A stretch of 64,000 nucleotides of DNA from Myroides phaeus (GCF_009799805.1 NZ_CP047050.1:820001-884000), one strand, 5' to 3'. Positions 54,749-64,000 are shown, counted from the first letter of the stretch. Notes: generated from the sequence alone by a model not told the origin. Translations and numbers: made by a program.

Positions 54749-57586
54749 ATGAATACACTTATACGTTATTTGCTCTTTGCCTTATTCGCAACAACGAGCT
54801 TAGCTCAAGAAAGGATAAATATCACCGGAAGAATCATTGATTCAAAGTCTAATACTCCTTTTACTGGAGCTACTGTAAGAATTGACGATTCAAACTCCTA
54901 TGTGCTCTCTGATGATAATGGATACTTTAACTTAGAAGGTGCTATTAATAAAACTCATATTGTTTTAATCACTTCGGCGGGTTATCAAACAAAAAGATAT
55001 CCAATTGCTCCAACAGAAACTGAGATTGATTTAGGTGTTATTCACTTCGAAGAAGATTATAACTTGATTGCGCAAATGGGGTTAATATCTCTCTCTGAAA
55101 ATGACATAGAAAATGAGTTTAATGGCTATGAAAACACAGCAGGTTTACTACAAGCGACAAAAGATCCGTTTCAACAAGCTGCAGCCTTTAATTGGGGCTC
55201 TGCTTTTTTTAGAGTTCGCGGATTAGATAATGAACAAGGAAGAACGATGATCAATGGTATCATTATGAACAAAATCTACGATGGTCGCCCACAATGGGGA
55301 AACTGGGGTGGTTTAAATGACGCTACACGTAACCAAGACTACTCTTCTGGTTCTACTCCTTCCGATTTCTCTTTTGGTGGAATATTGGGTACTCAAAACA
55401 TCACTACGCGTGCTTCTCACATCAGAAGTGGAACTAAAGTTGGTGGTTCTGCTGCAAACACAAATTACAATTGGCGACCCTTTGTAATTCACTCATCTGG
55501 CCTAAACAAAAATGGCTGGGCTTATGTAGTCTCTGCTTCTTATCGTGGCGCAAAAGAAGGCCATTGGTCTGGAACAAATTATGATGCTCTTTCATTATTC
55601 TCATCTGTCGAAAAAAAGCTAAATGAAAATCACAGCCTAAATTTCACTGCAATCTACGGTCAAAATAAAAGAGGAAAAAATGCTCCCCTTACAGACGAAC
55701 AAATCTCTCTAAAAGGAGTTAACTATAACCCTTATTGGGGCTACCAAGGAAACGACAAAAGAAATGCTCGCTATAAAGATTTAAAGGAACCTATCTTCTT
55801 CCTCTCCCATTATTGGAAAGTCACTACAAATACAACACTAACTTCTACCGTTGCTTACCAATTTGGTCACATTGCTAATAGTCGTCTGGGGTATATAGAC
55901 AACATGAACCCTGATCCTACTAACTATAAAAATATGCCCAGCTATTACCTCAATCGAATTGATTCGCAGTATTGGTCTATGTCACCAGAGGAGTTTACTA
56001 ATCTTCCTGATGATAATGACTTTAAAATGGAAACCATTGCATTACTTAACCAAGCTGAATCTGTCAAACAGCAGTTCATCAAAAATGGACAATTGGATTG
56101 GAATTGGATGTACACAATTAATCAAGCAAATAATGGGGTTAGTAAGATTATACTTTATGAAGACCGACAAGAGGACAAGCTTATTTCCTTCAATTCTAAT
56201 GTCAAATCAGTACTATCTGATAACTTAATGTTTGATGCGGGCATCAACTATCGCAGACTTAAATCAACAAACTTTAAAAAGGCTATTGACCTACTTGGTG
56301 GTGAAGTATTCAAGGATATTGACTCATACCAATCAAGTGGCAAACAAGATAGCGACTTAAACAATCCTAACCGTTTTATCTCTACAAATGATACGTTTGG
56401 CTATTTCTATACTATTTACGCTGATGTGATTGATGTCTTTACTCAATTTCTCTTTGATTATGATAAATTCAACTTCTATATAGCTCACAAATCAAGCTAC
56501 AATGCCTATCAAAGAGAAGGTTTATACAAAAATGGTATATACCCAAGCAACTCATTTGGTAAAAGCAATCTTATTGAGTTTACCAATTTTGGCTTTAAGG
56601 GAGGTGCTACTTATCACTTCTCTGGCAGACAGGCAGTAAATATGAATATTGCTTTTTACAACCAAGCTCCCACTTTAAGAAACACATTTGCGAATGCAAG
56701 AGTAAACAACGCGATTATCCCTGATATCACCAATGAAAACATTTTTAGTGTAGATGGGAGTTATATTCTAAGAGACTCAAGATTAAAAGCGCGCTTGACA
56801 GGGTATTTGAACGAAATCAAAAATAGTACTCAAGTCAACTTTTACTATGCTGATGGGATTGGAATCACTGATGCAAATGGAGAATATCTAACATCAACTG
56901 GAGGGGCTTTTGTTACGGAATACTTAACCAATATAAACAAGCGAAATATCGGTATCGAGTTTGGAGCAGAGTATAAACTGACACAAACTATAAAAATGAA
57001 CTCAGCCTTAGCTATTGGTCAGTCATTTTATACAAATATGCCAAATCTTACATTAAGCTCGGATAACGCGTCAAAAACATTTGACTATGGCAAAACCTAT
57101 CTAAAGAACTACAGATTCGCAAATGGCCCACAAACAGCTGTATCGGTCGGTTTCGAGTATAGGTCACCTACTTATTGGTGGATTAGTACAAATGTGAACT
57201 ACCTAAATAACACTTTTACTAATATATCCGCCTTAAGGAGAACGCATAACTTCATTAATGATCCTACGTTAAATCAACCTTTCGAAAATTTAACTGATGA
57301 ACAAGTACGAGAAAGATTAAGGCAGGAGAAACTACCCGCTTTCACAGTCTTTAATCTAATTGGAGGAAAGTCGTGGAGAATGCCAAACAGAACGTTTCTC
57401 GGTTTCTTTGCCAGCGTTAATAACATACTCGATAACCAATATAAAACAGGGGGCTTTGAACAAGCAAGAAACGCTAATTATGAACGTGAAATTCTAAACA
57501 CTTCAAGTGGTCAAAACACATTTGCTAACAAATATTGGCACGCTTACGGTCGTACATACTTCATCAATCTATACTACAATTTTTAA
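54749..57586 (+). CDS. TonB-dependent receptor-like protein, CarboxypepD_reg type, copy 2
   Basis: A 945-residue paralogue of the protein at 49429, similar along its whole length: signal peptide to SLAQ, regulatory-like domain (ITGRIIDSKSNTPF), plug (GLLQATKDPFQQAAAFNWGS, FRVRGLDNEQGRTMINGI) and barrel ending YFINLYYNF. Blocks such as QFGHIANSRLGY, EDRQEDK, FTNFGFKGGATYHFSGR and GGFEQARNANYEREI are nearly identical between the two, while several loops differ. It is 362 bases downstream of copy 1's lipoprotein terminator, starting a second receptor/lipoprotein transcript. Ligand unknown. Confidence 0.85.
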   Translation: MNTLIRYLLFALFATTSLAQERINITGRIIDSKSNTPFTGATVRIDDSNSYVLSDDNGYFNLEGAINKTHIVLITSAGYQTKRYPIAPTETEIDLGVIHFEEDYNLIAQMGLISLSENDIENEFNGYENTAGLLQATKDPFQQAAAFNWGSAFFRVRGLDNEQGRTMINGIIMNKIYDGRPQWGNWGGLNDATRNQDYSSGSTPSDFSFGGILGTQNITTRASHIRSGTKVGGSAANTNYNWRPFVIHSSGLNKNGWAYVVSASYRGAKEGHWSGTNYDALSLFSSVEKKLNENHSLNFTAIYGQNKRGKNAPLTDEQISLKGVNYNPYWGYQGNDKRNARYKDLKEPIFFLSHYWKVTTNTTLTSTVAYQFGHIANSRLGYIDNMNPDPTNYKNMPSYYLNRIDSQYWSMSPEEFTNLPDDNDFKMETIALLNQAESVKQQFIKNGQLDWNWMYTINQANNGVSKIILYEDRQEDKLISFNSNVKSVLSDNLMFDAGINYRRLKSTNFKKAIDLLGGEVFKDIDSYQSSGKQDSDLNNPNRFISTNDTFGYFYTIYADVIDVFTQFLFDYDKFNFYIAHKSSYNAYQREGLYKNGIYPSNSFGKSNLIEFTNFGFKGGATYHFSGRQAVNMNIAFYNQAPTLRNTFANARVNNAIIPDITNENIFSVDGSYILRDSRLKARLTGYLNEIKNSTQVNFYYADGIGITDANGEYLTSTGGAFVTEYLTNINKRNIGIEFGAEYKLTQTIKMNSALAIGQSFYTNMPNLTLSSDNASKTFDYGKTYLKNYRFANGPQTAVSVGFEYRSPTYWWISTNVNYLNNTFTNISALRRTHNFINDPTLNQPFENLTDEQVRERLRQEKLPAFTVFNLIGGKSWRMPNRTFLGFFASVNNILDNQYKTGGFEQARNANYEREILNTSSGQNTFANKYWHAYGRTYFINLYYNF

Positions 57587-57598
57587 CTTCTCTATACT

Positions 57599-59707
57599 AT
57601 GACAACAATCTTAAAGACTACTGCTTTCTTGTTTGTACTTGCATATATATTAACAGCGTGTGCGAAAAATGACGACTTTATTACTCCCACTACTGAATGT
57701 ATAGAACCAAGTGTCGTTGCTAATAAAACAATTGATGCGCTTTACAGCAAAATAAGCGAAGGAAAAGAAGTACAATTCTACAAAGCTGATGAGATTACTT
57801 CTGGAATAGTAATCTCCAGTGATCAAGGAGGGAACTTCTATCAACAGTTAATTATAGTTGATGAAAAAACGCAAACTCCCTTGACTATCAAAGTTGATGT
57901 TAAAGGAGGATATGCTTTATACCCAATTGGGTCAAAAGTTTATATAGATTTGAATGGTTTATATGTACAGAACAATTACGGTATGATGACTTTTGGTGGA
58001 GGAATATACACCGCGGCAAGTGGTAATAAATATCCTGATATAATTACTGCTGGTAAACTAAAGACGACTATCTCTAAATCCTGCACTACATTATCCAAAA
58101 AGGACTTTAATCCATTTATAAATGAGGTAACTATTCCCCAACTACTTGAAGACAAAAAGCTAATTGGAAAACTAATTCGTATCAATAATATTCAGTTTGA
58201 TCGATCTATCGTAGGAGAACCCTACTACGCTGAAGATGCACCAACAAATGATCGCCAGGGTTACACTCTGCGTATGATGCACGATCCTGAAGGTAACAGT
58301 CTACAAGTTAGAACAGGGCAATACACAAATGGATTAAAAGATGAAATTATACCAAATGAAAGTGGTAGTATCACAGGAATAATTAGTGAGTTTCAAGGTG
58401 TATTACAATTTTATCCAAGAACTATCCACGATATGGATCTAACATTAGAGCCTTTTGAAAGTGTAATTCAACCACCTACCACAAATCCTACACCAGGAGG
58501 GAAAGAAGGCATAAACAGTGACGGTATCAACCAGAACTCACCTAACTACGTTGCAAACTTCAACAATTGGTCGTCTTTCATTAAAACAACAAATAAACTC
58601 GGATTACAACGCTATGCAACACAAGCCCCCGGAAAAGGTAAAGATGGCAAAACAGCATTGCATATTAAAGGGACACCTACTGCAAATGATTATGTGTTTA
58701 TTGTAGAAAATCAAACAGTAAATCCGAAAGCTAAACACATTTCTATGTACGTAAAAGGCAATACAGAGAAATCGTTGTCGTTTAATGTGTATAGAGAAGA
58801 TGGCACCTATGCTGTTTTCAATCTTGCAAGTGACGAGGTTATAAAAAGCAAAGAAAAACCTTTCTATAACCACAACTTAAAATTACTACCTACTTCAAGA
58901 ACTAATGCCGCAAATAAGAGCAATGGTTATAACGACTATGTGTCTGCCATGATTGCAGCACCAGATTGGATTAAAATAACATTAGATCTAACTAATGTAG
59001 ACTACAACAAAAGCGGAAAAGGTAATATCTTCGCTTTAAAAGTTGGCTCTAAAGCAGCGTATGATCTTTTAATAAATGAAATAGTATTTGACGATGAAGA
59101 GTTGGAAGAAGAAATAATCGATCAACCACAAGATCCAATACATAATGACAATCACTTACCAACTTTACCTAACAACTACCAAGTAACAGAAGAACAAGTC
59201 TACTTGAATTTAATAAATGAAAAAGAGGCCAAAAAGACAATTAATTCTAAATGGTTAAGCAAGTCAATAGCCCAACTAACTACTTCTACAGATGCAATAC
59301 ATACCATCAAAGTAGATTATGAAAAAAGTAATACTATTTTATTCACTACTACAGGTTCACAAAAGTTGAAGTATAAACAACACCTTTCGTTTTTTATTAG
59401 AGGTAAATCAACTACAAGGGCAATGAATATAGAGCTAATAACAACAGACGGTGATAAAAGATTATATAAACTATACTCACCAGAAGATGGAGAAAATATT
59501 ATTATAATTGAGCAATTAAAAGGTACAAATAACTACAATCACTTTAACATTGACACACAAGGAAAATGGCTTAAAGTTTCGATAGACATTTCTGAAATTG
59601 AAACAACCATAAATAAAGATGTCATAACACTAAGATTAGGAGGAACAAGCAAATCAGTTCCTATCAATAAATGGGATCTTGAAATTAGCAGTTTCTTTCT
59701 CGAATAG
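57599..59707 (+). CDS. DUF5689-domain surface lipoprotein, copy 2
   Basis: A 702-residue paralogue of the lipoprotein at 52276. Lipobox LTAC (Cys21) is followed by the same AKNDDF. The DUF5689 part (GIVISSDQGGNFYQQLIIVD, YPIGSKVYIDLNGLYV, GSITGIISEFQGVLQFYPR) is well conserved; the first beta domain (about 310-500) is also clear. The C-terminal beta domain (about 535-702) has diverged strongly, and the Pro/Glu/Gly repeat linker of copy 1 is replaced by an acidic stretch (DDEELEEEIIDQ). It starts 12 bases after the copy-2 receptor, the same spacing as in copy 1. Confidence 0.82.
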   Translation: MTTILKTTAFLFVLAYILTACAKNDDFITPTTECIEPSVVANKTIDALYSKISEGKEVQFYKADEITSGIVISSDQGGNFYQQLIIVDEKTQTPLTIKVDVKGGYALYPIGSKVYIDLNGLYVQNNYGMMTFGGGIYTAASGNKYPDIITAGKLKTTISKSCTTLSKKDFNPFINEVTIPQLLEDKKLIGKLIRINNIQFDRSIVGEPYYAEDAPTNDRQGYTLRMMHDPEGNSLQVRTGQYTNGLKDEIIPNESGSITGIISEFQGVLQFYPRTIHDMDLTLEPFESVIQPPTTNPTPGGKEGINSDGINQNSPNYVANFNNWSSFIKTTNKLGLQRYATQAPGKGKDGKTALHIKGTPTANDYVFIVENQTVNPKAKHISMYVKGNTEKSLSFNVYREDGTYAVFNLASDEVIKSKEKPFYNHNLKLLPTSRTNAANKSNGYNDYVSAMIAAPDWIKITLDLTNVDYNKSGKGNIFALKVGSKAAYDLLINEIVFDDEELEEEIIDQPQDPIHNDNHLPTLPNNYQVTEEQVYLNLINEKEAKKTINSKWLSKSIAQLTTSTDAIHTIKVDYEKSNTILFTTTGSQKLKYKQHLSFFIRGKSTTRAMNIELITTDGDKRLYKLYSPEDGENIIIIEQLKGTNNYNHFNIDTQGKWLKVSIDISEIETTINKDVITLRLGGTSKSVPINKWDLEISSFFLE

Positions 59708-59759
59708 CTATAATACATCCCAACTCGCTAATCCTTGTTGGTATTACAATACATTGCAT

Positions 59760-59795
59760 AAAAAAAGGCTTCAATAGAAATTGAAGCCTTTTTGA
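59760..59795. terminator. Bidirectional terminator
   Basis: Stem AAAAAGGCTTCAAT / ATTGAAGCCTTTTT with a short loop, between the convergent lipoprotein gene and atpG. Confidence 0.88.
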
Positions 59796-59811
59796 TAAGT
59801 ATAAAGTTAGA

Positions 59812-60672
59812 TTAGTTGTTTAATGCTTCAGCACCACCAACAATTTCTAAAATTTCATTTGTAATAGCAGCCTGACGAGCTTTGTTGTAAGAAAGCTTAA
59901 GAGCATCTCTTAATTCTTGAGCATTATCAGTTGCTTTATGCATTGCAGTCATACGAGCTCCATGTTCAGAAGCTACAGAATCAGCAACAGCTTTAAATAA
60001 TTGAGTCTTTAAAGATAAAGGAATTAAAGTACTTAAAATCTCTTCTTTAGAAGGCTCATAAATATAATCAGACGTTACATTCTCATTTGTTTCAATTGGC
60101 AATAATGGCAAGAACTGCTCAGTAACAACGATTTGCGTAGCCGCGTTTTTAAATTGATTATATACGATTTGAATAGAATCATATTTTTCTTGAACAAAAG
60201 CATCCATCATTCCTTCAGCAATAACAGAACTGTTCTCGAAATCTAATTGATCATATAAATCACTTCTATTATCAATAACGTTGAACGTTTTACGCAATAC
60301 ATCATGACCCTTTTTACCAATTGTCAGAATATCAACATTAGCATCTTTATAGATAGTATTTTTAAGTGCATTAATCTGCTTAATAACATAAGCATTAAAT
60401 CCACCACAAAGACCTCTATTTGATGTGATAACTACGATAAGTACATTTTTAATATCTCTTTCTTGAGAATATACTCCTGAATTATCACCCTCCAAAGTTG
60501 CACTAACATTTTGAATCAATTCAGTCAACTTCTCTGAATATGGGCGCATTGCCATAATAGTATCAGTTGCCTTTTTTAATTTAGCAGCAGATACCATTTT
60601 CATTGCAGAAGTAATCTGCATAGTTGATCCGATTGATGAAATCCTATTACGTATTTCCTTAAGGTTTGCCAT
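59812..60672 (-). CDS. atpG: ATP synthase F1 subunit gamma
   Basis: A 286-residue gamma subunit, the rotating shaft of F1. The N-terminal helix (NLKEIRNRISSIGSTMQITSAMKMVSAAKLKKA) and the C-terminal helix (LRDALKLSYNKARQAAITNEILEIVGGA) form the coiled coil; the Rossmann-like middle part has ITSNRGLCGGFN. All are intact. It is the last gene of this atp cluster and is followed by a terminator, so atpD and atpC must be encoded elsewhere, as is usual in Bacteroidota. It is 65 bases after atpA, with a hairpin between. Confidence 0.97.
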   Translation of the reverse strand: MANLKEIRNRISSIGSTMQITSAMKMVSAAKLKKATDTIMAMRPYSEKLTELIQNVSATLEGDNSGVYSQERDIKNVLIVVITSNRGLCGGFNAYVIKQINALKNTIYKDANVDILTIGKKGHDVLRKTFNVIDNRSDLYDQLDFENSSVIAEGMMDAFVQEKYDSIQIVYNQFKNAATQIVVTEQFLPLLPIETNENVTSDYIYEPSKEEILSTLIPLSLKTQLFKAVADSVASEHGARMTAMHKATDNAQELRDALKLSYNKARQAAITNEILEIVGGAEALNN

Positions 60673-60690
60673 TGTAAATTGTATATAAAA

Positions 60691-60727
60691 CTATCAACAA
60701 GTAAAATCATCTTCTACTTGTTGATAG
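60691..60727 (-). repeat. Perfect 13-bp inverted repeat between atpA and atpG
   Basis: Arms CTATCAACAAGTA (60691-60703) and TACTTGTTGATAG (60715-60727) with an 11-base loop. No T run follows on the minus strand, so it is more like an mRNA-stabilising or processing hairpin than a terminator. Confidence 0.75.
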
Positions 60728-60737
60728 ATATAATTTT

Positions 60738-62312
60738 TTAATATTTTGCAGAAACTTCTTTAGCTACTTTTTCAAGTACTCCTGTAAGTTCATCATTAAA
60801 CTTACCAGCTTTTAATTGATTTAAAACATCTCTATGACGAGAGTTTAAAGCCTCTAAGTACTCTCTTTCGAATTCTTTAACTTTAGAAACAGGAACGTTT
60901 CTTAAAAGGTTTTTAGAACCTGCGTAAATAATTGCAACTTGATCTTCAACAGTATATGGATCATTTACAGCTTGTTTCAAGATTTCAACGTTACGTTGTC
61001 CTTTAGAGATAACGTTCATTGTAGCAGCATCTAAATCAGAACCAAACTTAGCGAAAGCTTCTAACTCACGGTATTGAGCTTGGTCAAGTTTTAAAGTACC
61101 AGCTACTTTTTTCATTGATTTAATTTGAGCAGAACCTCCAACACGAGATACAGAAATACCTACGTTAATTGCAGGACGAACCCCTGAGTTGAATAAATCA
61201 GACTCTAAGAAAATCTGTCCATCAGTAATAGAAATTACGTTAGTTGGAATATATGCAGAAACGTCACCAGCTTGAGTTTCGATAATTGGTAAAGCAGTTA
61301 AAGAACCACCACCTTTAACGAAAGGTCTAATAGACTCAGGTAAATCGTTCATATTTTTAGCGATTTCATCATCACCAATAACACGAGCAGCACGTTCTAA
61401 TAATCTTGAGTGTAAGTAGAAAACGTCTCCAGGGTACGCCTCACGTCCTGGTGGACGACGTAAAATTAATGACATCTCACGGTAAGCAACAGCTTGCTTA
61501 GATAAATCATCATAAATGATTAATGCAGGACGTCCTGTGTCACGGAAATACTCACCAATCGCAGCACCAGCCATTGCAGCGTAAACTTGCATTGGAGCAG
61601 GATCAGAAGCATTTGCAGCAACGATAATTGAATAATCCATTGCACCTTTATCTTCTAAAGTTTTCGCAATTCCTGCCACAGTAGAAGCTTTTTGTCCGAT
61701 AGCTACATAAATACAGTATACTGGTTGCCCAGCATCATAAAATTCTTTTTGATTCAAAATGGTATCAATACATACTGTAGTTTTACCAGTTTGACGGTCA
61801 CCAATAACTAACTCACGTTGTCCACGTCCAATTGGAATCATGGCATCTACAGATTTAATACCTGTTTGTAACGGCTCAGTAACTGGTTGACGATAAATAA
61901 CCCCAGGAGCTTTTCTCTCAAGTGGCATTTCATATAAATCACCTTCGATAGCACCTTTACCATCAATTGGTAATCCTAAAGTATTAACAACACGACCTAC
62001 CATTTTCTCTCCAACTTTCAATGAAGCGATACGTCCTGTTCTTTTTACAATAGAACCTTCTTTAATACCAACAGCACCACCTAATAATACAATACCAACA
62101 TTGTCTTGCTCAAGGTTTTGTACCATTGCTTCTAATCCATTGTCAAATACAACAAGCTCTCCGTATTCTGCATTTGTTAACCCGTAAACACGAGCAACAC
62201 CATCTCCTACTTCTAATACAGTTCCAACTTCCTCTAAAGAAGCTGCAGAGCTAAATCCAGATAACTGTTTCTTTAAAATCGCTGATATTTCAGCTGGTTT
62301 AATTTCCGCCAT
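60738..62312 (-). CDS. atpA: ATP synthase F1 subunit alpha
   Basis: A 524-residue alpha subunit with regulatory nucleotide site. Walker A is GDRQTGKT (Lys177), the conserved [16 protein letters not shown] precedes [26 protein letters not shown], and the C-terminal helical domain ends VAKEVSAKY. No key residue is missing. The gene lies 41 bases after atpH and before atpG; the gap upstream holds a short palindrome (62330-62343). Confidence 0.98.
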   Translation of the reverse strand: MAEIKPAEISAILKKQLSGFSSAASLEEVGTVLEVGDGVARVYGLTNAEYGELVVFDNGLEAMVQNLEQDNVGIVLLGGAVGIKEGSIVKRTGRIASLKVGEKMVGRVVNTLGLPIDGKGAIEGDLYEMPLERKAPGVIYRQPVTEPLQTGIKSVDAMIPIGRGQRELVIGDRQTGKTTVCIDTILNQKEFYDAGQPVYCIYVAIGQKASTVAGIAKTLEDKGAMDYSIIVAANASDPAPMQVYAAMAGAAIGEYFRDTGRPALIIYDDLSKQAVAYREMSLILRRPPGREAYPGDVFYLHSRLLERAARVIGDDEIAKNMNDLPESIRPFVKGGGSLTALPIIETQAGDVSAYIPTNVISITDGQIFLESDLFNSGVRPAINVGISVSRVGGSAQIKSMKKVAGTLKLDQAQYRELEAFAKFGSDLDAATMNVISKGQRNVEILKQAVNDPYTVEDQVAIIYAGSKNLLRNVPVSKVKEFEREYLEALNSRHRDVLNQLKAGKFNDELTGVLEKVAKEVSAKY

Positions 62313-62353
62313 TTTTATCTATGTTTATACACGAACATTCGTGCGGTGATTTT

Positions 62354-62890
62354 TTAATTAATTAATTCTCTTTTTAAAACTTGTAATTGATTCGCAATTG
62401 AAGCATTATATTGCTTATCTCCGATTCTAAGAATGAATCCACCTAAAATAGATGAATCAATATCATTAGTAATAATAATTTCTTTTGCTGGAGTTAAGCT
62501 TTGAACTTTAGATAAAACTTTTTTCTCTAATACTTCGTCCATTGGAACGGCAGTTGTAACAACAACTTTTACTATACCCTTCAAAACATCGTATTGTTTT
62601 TGAAACTCAACAGTAATAGCTTCCAAAATTTCGAATCTACTATTAGTTTTAAGTAACTTAAACAATTCTTTAGTCCCTTCTGAAACTGAAGCAAATACTT
62701 CATTTAAAGCGCTGAATTTAATCTCATCATTAACAATTGGATTGTTAAGAAAAGTTTTCAATTCCTCACTTTGAGATATAGAATTAGAGATTAAGATCAT
62801 ATCACTATTAATAGCTTCTGAATTTCCTTTTTCACAAGAAATCTCCAGCATTGCTTTTGCATATCTTGCAGCTGCTCTAGTGCCTACCAT
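62354..62890 (-). CDS. atpH: ATP synthase F1 subunit delta
   Basis: A 178-residue OSCP-like delta subunit, part of the peripheral stalk. The N-terminal helical bundle starts AARYAKAMLEISCEKG, and the C-terminal segment VDSSILGGFILRIGDKQYNASI-like (IDSSILGGFILRIGDKQ) is the family signature. It lies 12 bases after atpF and before atpA in the usual order. Confidence 0.96.
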   Translation of the reverse strand: MVGTRAAARYAKAMLEISCEKGNSEAINSDMILISNSISQSEELKTFLNNPIVNDEIKFSALNEVFASVSEGTKELFKLLKTNSRFEILEAITVEFQKQYDVLKGIVKVVVTTAVPMDEVLEKKVLSKVQSLTPAKEIIITNDIDSSILGGFILRIGDKQYNASIANQLQVLKRELIN

Positions 62891-62902
62891 AATGATCTTT
62901 TA

Positions 62903-63403
62903 TTAGTTTAATTTAACATCGTCTAACATTTTCTCAACCAATGCAGTTTGAGCTTCCTTGTTAGCTAATTGTTCTTTCAATAATTTTTCAGCGATTTCAA
63001 TTGAAATTGAAGCAAATTGGTTTTTCAAATCTACTACTGCTGCAGCTTTTTCGCTTGCAATTACAGCTTTAGCTTGAGAAATCATTTTTTCTCCTTGTGC
63101 TTCACCTTCAGCTTTAGCATCAGCAAGCATCTTTTCTTTTATCTCGCGAGCTTCTTTAATTAAAGAATCACGTTCTACACGTGCTTCAGCTAATAACTTT
63201 TCGTTATCTACTTTTAAATTAGCCATTTCTCTTTTAGCGTTTTCTGCAGCTGCTAATGCATCAGCGATACCCTCTTCACGAGCCTCTAAAGCATTTACAA
63301 TTGGTTTCCACGCGAATTTTCCTAAGACTACAATTAACACAACTAAGATGATTAATTGCCAGAAAAATAATCCAAAACTGAAATCGTTAATTAACTTATC
63401 CAT
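62903..63403 (-). CDS. atpF: ATP synthase Fo subunit b
   Basis: A 166-residue b subunit with one N-terminal membrane helix (about residues 10-28, FFWQLIILVVLIVVLGKF) and a long charged coiled coil (residues 35-150) that forms the peripheral stalk. The spacing to atpH is 12 bases. Upstream, between atpE and atpF, is a stable hairpin (63448-63480). Confidence 0.96.
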   Translation of the reverse strand: MDKLINDFSFGLFFWQLIILVVLIVVLGKFAWKPIVNALEAREEGIADALAAAENAKREMANLKVDNEKLLAEARVERDSLIKEAREIKEKMLADAKAEGEAQGEKMISQAKAVIASEKAAAVVDLKNQFASISIEIAEKLLKEQLANKEAQTALVEKMLDDVKLN

Positions 63404-63447
63404 TATCTAAAATTATACTTTTTAATACCTATTTTGTTTAATTAAGA

Positions 63448-63480
63448 AGTTTATCTGCAACCAACCGTCGCAGATAAACT
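63448..63480 (-). repeat. Perfect 11-bp inverted repeat between atpE and atpF
   Basis: Arms AGTTTATCTGC (63448-63458) and GCAGATAAACT (63470-63480) with an 11-base loop. It sits right after atpE, whose product is needed in many copies, and has no T run, so it may protect or punctuate the mRNA. Confidence 0.75.
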
Positions 63481-63497
63481 CTTTTAATTGTCTTGGA

Positions 63498-63710
<213 letters not shown>

Positions 63711-63747
63711 TTAAACAAATTTATTTTTATTCTACTTTTTCTATTGA

Positions 63748-64000
63748 TTAGTGTGCTTCATCATGCTCGTGCTCTTGCACTGCCATTCCAATGAATAAAG
63801 ATGATAACATTGTAAAGATGAAAGCTTGTAAGAAAGCTACTAAGATCTCTAATACAACTAAGAAAGTTGATAAGAAGAATCCGATTGAAGTTGCCCCTAC
63901 TGTTCCTAAAGCTTCTTTCATTACGAAAATAATAGCGATCAATCCAAATACTACTGAGTGACCAGCTGTAATGTTTGCAAATAAACGAACCATTAATGAG
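63748..64000 (-). CDS. atpB: ATP synthase Fo subunit a, C-terminal part
   Basis: The last 83 residues of the a subunit, continuing past the window edge. The essential Arg is in RLFANITAGH, three codons after the edge methionine, and the conserved VLEILVAFLQAFIFTMLSSLFIG covers the last two helices with the Glu and Gln that line the proton path. The C-terminus is His/Glu-rich (EHEHDEAH). The ATG at 63993 is internal, not the start. Confidence 0.95.
   Translation of the reverse strand, partial: SLMVRLFANITAGHSVVFGLIAIIFVMKEALGTVGATSIGFFLSTFLVVLEILVAFLQAFIFTMLSSLFIGMAVQEHEHDEAH

Overview
This AT-rich window looks like chromosomal DNA of a Flavobacteriaceae member (phylum Bacteroidota), possibly close to Myroides; the genus is a guess. 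The evidence is consistent: a gldH gliding-motility lipoprotein gene, DUF4270, PCMD and DUF5689 surface lipoproteins, CarboxypepD_reg-type TonB-dependent receptors, a PafA-type phosphatase, a GalE-like threonine dehydrogenase, an atp operon without atpD/atpC beside it, -7 promoter boxes of the Bacteroidota type (TAnnTTTG) and no obvious Shine-Dalgarno sequences.

Layout. 1-5.3 kb: a DUF4270 lipoprotein (cut by the window edge) and a degenerate glycogen-synthase-like protein on the minus strand, then panC-panD-flippase-like membrane protein and radA on the plus strand. 5.3-6.0 kb: a candidate 6S-like RNA and tRNA-Asn. 6.0-9.6 kb: TRIC-type channel, aldehyde dehydrogenase, two tiny twin membrane proteins, L-threonine 3-dehydrogenase. 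9.7-13.7 kb: a lipoprotein gene directly before mfd, then an imperfect inverted repeat and about 400 bases without a gene. 14.1-19.8 kb: M16 peptidase, PafA-like phosphatase and a HAD hydrolase. 19.9-31.2 kb, minus strand: an outer-membrane barrel, a CzcCBA-type divalent-metal efflux operon, mgtE, mgtC, a two-component system and a short ssb. 31.4-32.9 kb: a GNAT/nitrilase fusion. 33.1-37.4 kb: two tandem copies of a PCMD-lipoprotein plus beta-barrel pair. 37.4-42.0 kb: NPP-type phosphodiesterase, an epimerase-like protein, a tandem universal stress protein and the two subunits of a 3-oxoacid CoA-transferase. 42.0-46.3 kb: ricT-gldH-PBP1A. 46.3-47.4 kb: a gene-free scar with IS3-type transposase debris, repeated IS ends and an 11-bp tandem repeat array. 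47.4-48.2 kb: MTA/SAH nucleosidase. 48.2-59.7 kb: an exported endonuclease/phosphatase divergent from two tandem copies of a TonB-receptor plus DUF5689-lipoprotein pair. 59.8-64 kb: atpB(partial)-E-F-H-A-G read on the minus strand.

How it fits together. Most of the window is core metabolism and envelope biology. The accessory-looking parts are the two duplicated surface modules (PCMD/barrel and TonB-receptor/DUF5689) and the IS scar. The exported nuclease, the DUF5689/TonB-receptor pairs and two secreted phosphatases elsewhere in the window suggest, by inference, scavenging of external phosphate or nucleic acid. The best candidates for undescribed biology are the duplicated nuclease/TonB-receptor/DUF5689 locus, the duplicated PCMD/barrel locus, the 6S-like RNA and the iteron-like array.
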